NCBI GenBank assembly: GCA_026122225.1
Contig: JANEZZ010000520.1
Coordinates: 682,001-746,000 of the forward strand
From: Heloderma charlesbogerti
Taxonomy: Eukaryota; Chordata; Lepidosauria; Squamata; Helodermatidae
DNA length: 64,000 nt
Direction of reading: 5' to 3'
Position numbers and translations under genes: made by a program
Shown here: positions 41,601 to 53,600 of the stretch, in pieces
Numbering within the stretch: position 1 is the first letter of the stretch
Layout: every line of letters begins with the position of its first letter
Notes under the pieces: generated by a model
What the model was told of the DNA's origin: nothing
What the model saw: only the letters and a program-made list of their open reading frames with translations
Database searches by the model: none

Positions 41601-44600
41601 CTCCATGCTGAGCATTGCCATGCCTACTGAATTTGCTTTAAGTGGGAGAGGGCACAACTCTGGTTTTCCCCATCCATTCCTTCCCTGAACATTTTGCCAG
41701 CTCTCTCTCCCCACCCATGGCACCTCTGGAGCCTTGCCCACTACGGCAGGTGGAGGAACCAGGGAAAGAATGGGAGAAGCTGCAGTTGGTCTGCCTACCA
41801 TTTCATTAGTAGATTTAACACCACTGCCTCTATTACAAAGAAGGTGGATCTTCACTGGCTAATGCTGATCCATAATAAAGAAGCATTAAAGTGAACAGTG
41901 GAAGCTATCCATTTGCAACATTGGGGCTGTCTTTGTCTGCCCATCAAATACCCTGGATACAAAGAACTAGTGGCAATGGGCAAACAGCTGGCACAAAAGA
42001 CCAGTCACCTCTAGCAGTACTGTAGAGCACATGTCCATGGCCTGCTTTTCTAGAATTATGCTTAAAAAGTTGGCTATATCAAGCGGATAGAACATCATGT
42101 TGCACATTTATACATAAGCATCATGTCTGGGTCTCACTAAAATAAAAATACTTGTCTCTTTTACACCAAATTGCAAGAAATATTTTAGAGCCCACTTCAC
42201 ATTAAGTCATCCTGCAAAAGCCAGGCAAAGATCACGCACGTCACACTTGACATGAACGCTGGCAGGCGTAGTCATGAAGGGGGTGATTATATTTGCTCTG
42301 TTCTCATGGATGCAGCACAGGTGGTTTGTGAGCAATGTAAATATGTACACTTCCAATTAGCGTTCAAGAGGTTCACTCAAAAATGTAGAATAACTACCAA
42401 GCATGCACCGCTGCCAAGAGCGTAACCTTACACACTGCATGTCTCGCGTTTTACAACTTTTCTGACATTCCGATCCGGTCGCACTTGAGCCAGCAGAGCT
42501 ACAGTCGAAGTGGTACATAGGAGAAGGACAATCTGGAATGGGAACAAAATTGCCAAAGCAAGGAAGGAAGTCAGACAGGGCAAAACTATTCACACCACCA
42601 AGCACTATCCTGAACCCCAGACATCTGAAATATAATACTGTTCTAATTGTCAAAGAGGATGTAGGAAGAATAGCTTCTCCTGGGAAGCCAGCCCTCATTA
42701 AAATAAGGGGTGGGAGTCAGATTTCTTAATAGTAGCAAATCACATGGTTCAGGGTATATCATTTCTGAATTGCATAGATATAGCCTTTTAATTTGCCTTC
42801 CCTTTGGCAGCCTTATTATCTCAGTGTTCTGGTCCTTTTCTGTTAGGGTTAAAACTAGGGCTGTGCAGGGACACCATGATCTGACTTGGAAGCTGCTTCA
42901 TGGCTTTGGAGGCGGACCCAATTCGGCTCGGGCTGATTTGGGGGGGGCCGACCTGACTTGGCCCCAAACTCGAAGTGGGATTTGGATGCTGAACCCTGCT
43001 TTGGGTCCCCCTCTGAGACCCCTGCGCAACCCCCCAGCTCCTTACCTTGCTGCCGCCTCCTCCTCCCCATCACCACCTCCTCCTCCTCTGTTGCCATCAC
43101 CACCTCTGCTTTCTCCTCTGCTGCCACTGCCACCTCTGCTGCTGCCTTCTCCTCACTGCCGCCTTCTCCGCCACCACCTTCGCTGTCTTCTTTGTTTTCG
43201 CCGCCACCTTCGCTGCCGCTGTCTCCTCGCCGCCACCTTCTCCACCTTCGCCACTGCCGCTGTCATCGCCACTGCCAGCTCCTGAGGCCTGGACACGCGC
43301 TGACTCTTCTTGCAGGGAGTTGCCATTTTAAAAATGGCAACCTCCTGGAACTTCCTAGAAGTAGCCATTTTAAAAATGGCGACTCTCTGCAAGAAAAGTC
43401 GGCATGTGTCCAGGCCTCAGGAGCTGGTGGCAGCAGAGATGGTGGCAGTGGCGATGACAGCGGTGGAGGAGGGGGAGAAGGTGGCAGCAGCAGCGATGAT
43501 GGCAGTGGAGGACGAGGAGAAGGTGGCGGCCGTGGAGGCGATGATGGTGGAGGAGGATGAGGAGAAGGTGGTGGTGGTGGCGGCAGCGGTGGGGATGGAA
43601 GAGGTGGGTGGCTCAGGTAAGGACCTGAAGGCACTGGCATGGCTGGGCCAGGTGTGTCGAAGCCCCAAAGCATACCGAGCACTTTGGAGAGCCCCCGACC
43701 ATCTCCAGGTCGCTTCATGCCCCCCCATTTCACCTCAGGAGGGGCTCAAAGTGACCCAAAGCAGCCCACTTCGACTAGGGGTTTGGGCCTCAGGTCAAAG
43801 CAGTGCACAGTCCTAGTTAAAACAGACACACGATACAGAAGATCTGTGATGAAATCTCCTGATGTATTTCTCTTTTCTTCGAAGTGGCCATGCCTCCTGA
43901 ATTGGATTGATGGAACAGCACTGGGGGGAGGGATTACTTTAGCCCCTTCCCCTGTAACATTTCCCCAGTTTAAAGCACTCCACCCCCACCCACTGGGGGG
44001 AAATACAGACACCAGAGAGGTGCCTGTATGCATCTTTTCTTCAGTGGGACTAATTCCACTTTTGGGGGAAATTTAGATCAGGGAAACAGCACAAGAGGAG
44101 TATTTAACATACCCCCCCCCAAGTGCCACTTCCCCAATCAGATTAGCAGTTCCCCAAAGGTGCTACTAGCCCTTCTGGGGAAAGATACCTATATGGTGCC
44201 TGTATTTTTCCCCTGTAGGCTAATAGCAGCTTTAGAGAGGTGATCTAGACTGGAGGAATGGTTAAACACCTCTTTCCCTGTTTCCACTCCCCCAATTCAA
44301 TTTATTCCCCACCCCACAGATGCTTTGAAGAAAAGGGGGGAAATCCCACATCAAGTCTGTTTCGGCCCTTCGTACTGTTTTGAAGTAATCACAATGAGTG
44401 TTCTATAATGCTTAAAAATGAGTGGGTGAATGGGCGGAACTAGTTTTTGAATTTGGAATGTAGAATCATGTCCTGAATATGCATCTGTGCAGGAGAGGAA
44501 AGGTGGGCAGTTGTTACCAGGTGGCTGCTGTAGAGAGGGAACAGGAGCCTGGTCTTCAGGAAGTACAGGAGCCACCATAGTACATCTGTGGTCCTTGGAT

Positions 44601-47600
44601 GACAGAGAACAGCACAAGTCCCGACTCAGAGTTGGAGATGCAGCTTGTCCAAGAGCAGATAGGGGACAGTCCGACAGAATTGGATTTGGTCCCCTAGGCC
44701 TGAGATTCCTCAGTTGTTCGAGGAACAAGTCCTCAATTGTACATGTAGAATCTGGCAAAGATTTAATTTTTTTTAAAGCCTCACCTTTCCTAGTTTCTGT
44801 GTTTCCAGTGCAATCTAGTTGTCCTCGAATGCATTTGCTAGAAATATAAAAATATAAGAGAGAAACCTCATGCCAATAACGTAAAAGAAAAAAAGCTATC
44901 CCAGATCCAACCACGCAAGTACAAACCCCCTCCTTATGCTACAACATCCCTATAATTGTCCTTATTCCATTCTTGTCCCAGGCAAATAATATTGTGGCAA
45001 GCCATGGCTGGTCCCCAGAGCTGCCATTCTATAGGATCTATAGAAAGATAGGTCTTTATAGCCTATCAGAACTGTGGAAGACCACACAACATGACACTGA
45101 CATTATACTAAGCTGCTTGGGTTTCTCCTCTTCCAAAGCATTGACCCACTCTGACTTCCTTGCCAGGCTCCAGTGTTGTGATAGCTATAGAAGCATGAGA
45201 GACATCTTGTGTCATTATAGCCACCATGGCTCAGTGGGGCTGGGATGCACATAATTTTGGGTGAGGTTGGTCCTTCTCTTTCTTTGTCAATAAATGAATG
45301 TAATAATGCTATACTCAACATGCAGCCCAATCCTATGCATGCTTAGCAGAAGTGAGTCACACTAAGTTCAATGGGTCCTACTTCCAAGTCAGGGTGCATA
45401 GGAGAAGTGGTGGGCAAGAAGAAGCAGCTGGACATGCTGGCAGGCAAACCACTTCAACAGGCTTAGTCACCCAGTCTCCCTCCTTTCAATCTCCGATCTG
45501 TAAATCTAGTTGCCAACTAGGCTGCATTATCTTTCTGGTGTCTGGAATTTCTACAGTCCACTTTATATTTCACCACTGGGGCAGGCAGGTGGGCAGAGGC
45601 GGTACCAATATCCACTTGAAAATGGAACTGTATGGGTTTGGTTCCACACTGGAAGCTGTTGGTATGAAGTGACTCTGCACACATATGTGGCAATTTCAGC
45701 TTCAGCAGTACTACCTTGTCCAGAAAAAGAGAGGTTGAAATTGCTGCAGCTATATAGGAATAGCTATAGGAATACCCCCCTTCATGGATCACTGCCTTGT
45801 TGTGGCAAAGGGGCTTGTGTAATTCAGTGAAGCCATAAGCTATGCCATGCAGGGCCACCCAAGACGGACAGGTCATGGCAGAGAGTTCTGACAAAATGTG
45901 GTCCACTGGAGAAGGAAATGGCAACCCACTCCAGCATTCCTGCCAAGAAAACCCCATGGAACGTATCACAAGGCTAAAAGATATGACGCCGGAAGATGAA
46001 CCCCTCAGGTCGGAAGGTGTCCAATATACTACTGGGCAAGAGCAGAGGGAATTTCCAAGTAGCGCCAGAAAGAGTGAAGCGGCTGGGCCAAAGCTGAAAG
46101 GACACTCAGCTGTGGATGTGTCTGGTGGTGAAAAGAAAATCCGATGCTGTAAAGAACAATATTGTTTAGGAACCTGGAATGTAAGATCAATGAATCAAAG
46201 CTGGAGGTGGTCAAACATGAGATGGCAAGATTGAACATCGACATCTTGGGAATCAGCGAACTAAAATGGACAAGCATGGGCGAATTTAATTGAGGTGACC
46301 ATCATATCTACTACTGTGGGCAAGAATCCCTCAGAAGAAATGGAGTAGAACTCATAGTCAATAAAAGGGTGGGAAAAGCAGTACTGGGGTACAATCTCAA
46401 AAGCAATAGAATGATCTCAGTACGAATCCAAGGCAAACCATTTAACATCACAGTAATTCAAGTCTATGCCCCAACCACTGAGGCCGAAGAAGCTGAGGTT
46501 GATCGGTTCTATGAAGACCTACAACACCTTCTCAGACTAACACCAAAAAAAGATGTCCTCTTCATCATAGGGGATTGGAATGCTAAAGCAGGAAGTCAAG
46601 AAATAATCAGGATAACAAGCAAGCATGGCCTTGGTGTACAAAATGAAGCAGGACAAAGGCTAATAGAGTTTTGCCAAGAGAACACGCTGATCATAGCAAA
46701 CACTCTTTTCCAACAGCACAAGAGGCGACTCTACACAGGGACATCACCAGATGGTCAATATCGAAATCAGATTGATTATGTCCTTTGCAGCCAAATATGG
46801 AAGCTCTTCCTACAGTCAGGAAAAACAAGACCTGGAACTGACTGTAGCTCAGATCATGAGCTTCTTCTTGCAAAATTTCGGCTTAAATTGAAGAACATGG
46901 GGAAAACCACTAAACCATTCAGGTATAACCTAAATCATATCCCTAATGAATATACAGTGGAGGTGAGGAATAGATTTAAGGGATTAGACCTGATAGACAG
47001 AGTGCTTGAGGAACTATGGACGGAGGTCTGTAACATTGTTCAGGAGGCAGCAACTAAATCCATCCCAAAGAAAAGGAAATGCAAGAAAGCAAAGTGGCTG
47101 TCTGATGAGGCTTTACAAGTAGCTGAGGAAAGAAGGGAAGCAAAAAGCAAGGGAGAAAGGGGAATATATACCAAACTGAATGCAGAGTTCCAGAGAAGAG
47201 CAAAGAGAGACAAGAAGGCCTTCTTAAATGAACAATGCAAAGAAATCGAGGAAAACAATAGGATGGGAATGACTAGAGATCTCTTCAAGAAAATTGGAGA
47301 TATCAAAGGAACGTTTTGTGCAAAGACAGGCATGATAAAGGACCAAGAAGGCAGGGACCTAACAGAAGCAGATGAGATTAAGAAGAGGAGGAAAGAATAC
47401 ACAGAAGAACTATACAGGAAAGATCTTAATGTCCCTGATAGCCATGATAATGCGGTCACTGAACTTGAGCCGGACATCCTCGAGAGTGAAGTCAAGTGGG
47501 CCTTAGGAAGCATTAACTAACAACAAAGCTAGCAGAGATGACAGTATTCCAGCAGAGCTATTTAAAATCCTAAAAGATGATGCTGTTAAAGTGCTGCACT

Positions 47601-50600
47601 CAATATGCCAACAAATTTGGAACACTCAACAGTGGCCACAAGACTGGAAAAGGTCAGTTTACATTCCAGTTCCAAAGAAGGGCAATGCCAAAGAGTGTTC
47701 AAACTACCATACAATTGCGCTCATTTCACATGCCAGCAAGGTTATGCTCAAAATCCTACAAGCTAGGCTTCAGCAGTATGTGAACCGAGAACTACCAGAA
47801 GTACAAGCTGGGTTTCGAAGAGGCAGAGGAACTAGAGATCAAATCGCTAACATTCGCTGGAGCATGGAGAAAGCAAGAGAATTCCAGAAAAACATCTATT
47901 TCTGTTTCATTGACTATGCTAAAGCTTTTGATTGTGTGGATCACAATAAACTGTGGCAAATTCTTAAAGAGATGGGAGTACCAGACCACCTTACCTGTCT
48001 CCTGAGAAACCTGTATGAGGGTCAAGAAGCAACAGTAAGAACCGGACATGGAACAACCGATTGGTTCCAAATTGGGAAAGGAGTACGACAAGGCTGTATA
48101 TTGTCGCCCTGCTTATTTAACTTATATGCAGAGTATATCATGAGAAATGCTGGGTTGGATGAATCAGAGGTCGGAATTAAGATTGCCGGGAGAATTATCA
48201 ACAACCTCAGATATGCAGAGGATACTACCCTAATGGCAGAAAGCGAAGAGGAAAAGAGCCTCTTGTTGAGGGTGAAAGTGGAGAGTGCAAAAGCTGGTTT
48301 GAAACTCAAGATTAAAAAAATTAAGATCATGGCATCTGGCCCCATCACTTCCTGGCATATAGAAGGGGAAGAAATGGAAGCAGTGAGAGATTTTATTTTC
48401 TTGGGCTCCAAGATCACCGCAGACGGTGACTGTAGCCATGAAATTAAAAGACGCTTGCTCCTTGGGAGGAAAGCTATGGCAAACCTAGACAGCATAGTAG
48501 GAAGCAGAGACATCACCTTGCCGACAAAGGTTCATATCATCAAAGCTTTGGTTTTCCCAGTAGTAACGTATGTCTGTGAGAGCTGGACTATAAGGAAGGC
48601 TGAGCGCCAAAGAATTGATGCGTTTGAACTGTGGTGCTGGAGAAGACTCTTACAAGTCCCCTGGACTGCAAGGAGGTCAAATCAGTCAATCCTAAAGGAA
48701 ATCAACCCTGAGTGCTCATTGGAAGGACAGATACTGAAGCTCAAGCTCAAATATTTTGGACACCTAATGCGAAGAGAAAACTCCCTGGAAAAGACCCTGA
48801 TGCTGGGAAAGATTGAAGGCAAAAGGAGAAGGGGATGGCAGAGGATGAGATGGCTAGATAGCATCACCGATGCAATGAATATGGACTTGAGCACACTCCG
48901 GGAGAGAGCGGAGGACAGGAAGGCCTGGCGTGCTATGGTCCATGGGGTCACAAAGAGTCGGACATGACTTAACGACTGAACAACAACATATAGGAATATG
49001 TTTCATACAAACAGCTTCCCATATGTAGAGATGTTGTGAGAGACCAGGCAGGCGGTGGAGGCTGGTGGACTCCCCCCCAGTCATGCCCCCCGGACCTGCT
49101 TGCCAAGCCTCCAAGTTCACCTAGACCCACTTGCCAAGCAGCTCTGTGCCCAATGAGTGGGTCCAGCACCTGCCCAGTCCCTAAGCGAGCTGCCATTTTG
49201 TGCAAAAAGGGTGGCTCTGGGATTTCTTGGAATCTAATGTTAAGTAAATGGAGGCCATAAAGGGGCCATTTATGCAACTTTACAGGCAAGGAGCAACTCC
49301 TACCTCCACTGCCTGTCAAGCCTTCATGGTCCCCTTCCTTGTAAGGAAGGAGCCCGTCAAGGCTTGACAGGCGGTGGAGGCAGGAGTCACCCACCAAACC
49401 CTCCTTGCCCTCTCCTTGCAAGGGGAGGAGAAGGAGGGGAGAACAAGGAATGGGAATCCTGCCCCTGCCACCTGTCGAGCCTTCACAGGCTCCTTCCCTG
49501 CAAGGAAGGGCACTGTGGAGGCTTGGCAGGTGGCAGAGGCAGGAGTCATATGCCAGCCCCTTATTCTATAACATAATGTTGTAACGTTGCATAATTGGGA
49601 CCTTTACAGCTGCCATTTATGCAACATAACTTTTCTGTAAAACCTAGGGATGGCGGAGAATTTCTCCCCAAATCTTCGGGAGACCGAATGCCAATGCATT
49701 TGGCCCCCCGAAATTGGTGGGGAAATTCTCCGCCAGCCCCCCTGCCCCCCCCGGGATGGGACTTGCCGTGGCCGAATGTCCCTCTCGGCAGCGGGTCTCG
49801 GCGGCGGTTCGGCGGGGGTGGCGGCCGGTCTCCTGACCAGCTGCCGCCACTGCCATTGCAAAAAAAAAAACTGCGGCAAAAAAAAAAAAACCCGTGATAG
49901 GCTACGTAACGATTTACGTAGCCTATCACGGCTAGATTTCCAAAGTCAGCACTGATAGGCTACGTAAATCGTCACGTAACCTATCACAGCTGACTTTGGG
50001 GGGGGGGAAAAGCGCGTACGCAAATGGCGGCGGCCCATGGGAAGGGCAACGCTATTTGCGTTGCCTTTATTTTCGCCGTAGTCTACGTAAATCTTTACGT
50101 AGACTAGATGTGCCAAAATAAGGAATGCAAATGGCGGTCCCCATGGGAGCCGCCATTTGCGTACGTGCTTTTTTTTTTTTTTCAAAGTCACCCGTGATAG
50201 GCTACATGACGATTTACACAGCCTATCACGGCTGACTTTGGAAATCTAGCCGTGATAGGCTACATAAATCGTTACGTAGCCTATCACGGGTGTGTGTGTT
50301 TTTTGTTTGTTTTTTTACTTTTTTTCGCGGCCGGGTAGACGAAGCGCTTCTACCCGGCCTGAATTTCGCCGGCAAGGGATGGGGCGCCTCCCCCCCAGCC
50401 TGAATTTCGGCTGGGCAAGGTAGGGCGCCTCTTCCCCCCTCGCCTGAACTTCCGGGGGAGAACCGAAGCACCTCCCCCCCACCACGAAGCAAGCTTCGAG
50501 AACAGGTAAGGGACTTTCGCCCATCCCTAGTAAAATCCCGAGCTGCCATTTTGTGCAAAATGGTGGCTTGCTAAGAGGATGGGCAGCCCCACAGTGCTTG

Positions 50601-53600
50601 CTGGGTGCTTGCCAAGCTGTCCAGAGCCTCGTGCAGTGCAGCAAGTAGGGGCAAGTGGGGGCGGTTCAGCAAGCACCTGGAAAAACTGTTCATCACTACC
50701 TGCATGGAATGGTGCCTCCGAGGTTCATTGCTCATGTGGCTGCCATGTAGCAAGTATAATGTATGAATCAGGTCTGACTCAGCTCTTTGAAAATCTACAA
50801 TTGCTTCTCTCTATTATTATTTGCTCCCCCTTTTCTATTCTCTCTTATCATCCTGCCACGGTAATGCGGTTATTGCTCCTTTCCCCTTTAATTGCTCATA
50901 TATATTTTTACTGTGGTTCCTGCCAGGGATGAACAATCTGTCAGTTACAGTTTCTCTAGGTTCCTCCTTTTTCAGTCTTAAGTTCATCCCAAATGTAGAG
51001 AATTCAAACTGGCTTGAGAACTCCATTAAAAAAAATTGAAGAAGTGTGAATTTTGAAGGATAACGGAGTTCCGGTTCGCATAATGGTTTGAAAGTTCACA
51101 TTAAAATGTGAACTGAATGAATTCCCCACCCCACCCCACATCCCGTCTCTAGTTCCTGTTTCAGAGTGTCCACCTATTGCTCTCCATTCTACCTCTTCCA
51201 GCAACCTGTTTATGCTTTATGTCTAGCGATGTGCGAATCAGCAAAACTAGAACTTGTTGAAGTTCTTGTCGTTTCCATCTTGAAGCTTATTCTGACGTAA
51301 TTCTGTATCAGATTATGAGCTGTGGTTTTTTTCTTTTTGCATGAAAATCTTGTGCATATTTTTGTGCATATTTTCCCAAATGTATGCATCAATTGTGCGC
51401 ATCTTTGAAATGTACGCATTCTTCTCCCGTATATTAAAGCGTATTTGTGCACATTTTTCAAAAGTATGCATTTTTTTCATGCTAATTTCTCAAATGTACA
51501 CATGCTGTCAAACACATTTTTGGCAGTCTGCGAATGACATTGCAAGCTTGGAAATGTACGGACTTTGACTACAGATAGCATCTGAGTCTATGTTTGGTCT
51601 GGAAGGTGCAAACTGGGTAAAATGCTGCTCACAGACCAACTGAAACAAATTTCTCATACATCCCTATTCATACTTCACTTACACTGGTGCCAGTAACATG
51701 CCTGAAACATGAATTCCCTTCACCACTTGAAAAGATGCACTGAGTCAACTCCAGATTCCTTCTTCTCTCAGTTTTTCATTTTTCAAATCTTAAACTGGAG
51801 TAATCCCATTTCCACTCAGTTTGAGGTGTATGTGTTTTTTAAGTTTGCACAATTTTTTTTACAGTTTTGTATGCATTTCCCCCAATGCACACATTTGTAT
51901 ACAGTTTTGCCAAAAATACACATTTTTGAAAGCAAAACTCACTAATATAATGCACTTCTAATGCTATTTTCACTAACAGATCCACTTTTGTGTGTACTCA
52001 ATATCCACATTTTTGTATGCAATTTTGATTGGAAAACTCAACTGCAAAACTGGGAGAAGTACTAATTTTGAAGGTTCACTGTATTCCAGTTTGCCCATAG
52101 GTTTGAAAGTGTAAAATTAGGGAACCTTGCCTTAAAATGCAAACCGAACAAATTTCTCACTGTGAGCCTTCCCTGCCATCGCAAACAGGCACCTGTCTGT
52201 ACGTCTTCTCCGCTGTTTGTTACCACTTCCCCCCTTCATAACGTTAACAGTGTTTTGTAGTTCAAAGGCAGAACTGGCTGCATAAAAGCTATTGTGTTTT
52301 TTTCAAGGATTCCTTTCAAATATAAAACCAAAAACCAAACACCTTTAGGCTTTTGAAGTGGCAGTGCATGTGTTTGTGTTTGTTCATACATCATCACTCT
52401 CTTATCATAGGGATGGGCAGATTCTCTACCTGCTGGTCCAAGTGGGAATCCGCCCTTGGGGGGAGGCGATCCGTCCCTCACCCCGGAATCCATCTGGGCC
52501 AGCTCCACTCCGCAGCAATCCTGCAGAGCTGGCTGCCAGGTCCGCATCGTTGGCTATACGGCCGGCCGCCATTGCCGTGCCGAATCGCTGGGCTAACTCC
52601 AGACGCAAATGACATCCACTACACCATTTGTGGCTGTAAAGCTGTTAGGTTAACCTAAATGCAGCCATCCAGCTCTGCAGGATCACTGCACGAAGGAGCT
52701 GGCCCGGATGGATTCCAGAGGGAGGCGGAGCTGAGTGCCCCGTTCTGCCACGGACTCCAGAGGCCAGATTCTTTGGAATCTGGCCTCATTGGGGTCCATG
52801 GCAGAATTCTCCTCCATCCCTATCTTATCAGCTCCCCAAAAGTGGCCTCAACATTCACTGTGCCTTGGAAATGAATACTGTATCTGTATACACACACACA
52901 CACACACACACACAATTAAAAGGCTAATACTATTGAGGACTGCAACTTTTAAAAAGACATGCATTTTGCGTATTATCTGAATCAGTTTACCACATGACCC
53001 TGTCCTTTTGGAATGAACTCCCAGGTTGGATTAGCAGGTCCTTGTAGTGACACGGACAGTCCTCGGGAGAGACACATTTTTCCTCATTCACCAGGTAGGT
53101 CCCCTCAGGGCAGCCACAGCCCTCTACAGGGACAATCTGAACATCACACAGCGTATCAGGCTCACTCAGTGAACGACAAGAGCTGTTACAGAACTTCACT
53201 TCGTAGTTGTACTCCATAGTTCTAGGGCACTCCATGGAGACACCTTGGCAAGGGAAGCAAAACGGGCTGGAATGAGTTTGCAATACGCAATCGTTCTTGA
53301 TGTTATGCAAAAAGGACATGGGCATGCTTATCTTTGGTCCCAAAGTACAAGAATTCCTTTTACAAGGAAAGAAGTGAGCCTCCCTGCTGGCAGGCATTCA
53401 TGCATACATACTTGGAAGTCATTTCCCCTGATTTCAATCAGACTGAGAGCTGGTTGACACAGTCAGTTGGCCTGAACATGCAGTTCCCGGAGGGTGGATT
53501 TGCATAAATGTTACTTTGTATAATCTGGGACCTCTACAGATACAACTTCTTCTTGGGGGCATTTCCCTTGATTGCATCACTGAAAATATGTTCCATGATC

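Noticed and set aside
43263..43816. Long Pro-, Ser- and Glu/Val-rich open frames on both strands
   Set aside because: They arise from triplet-like arms of a fold-back element with exact target duplication; codon content mirrors the nucleotide bias in every frame.
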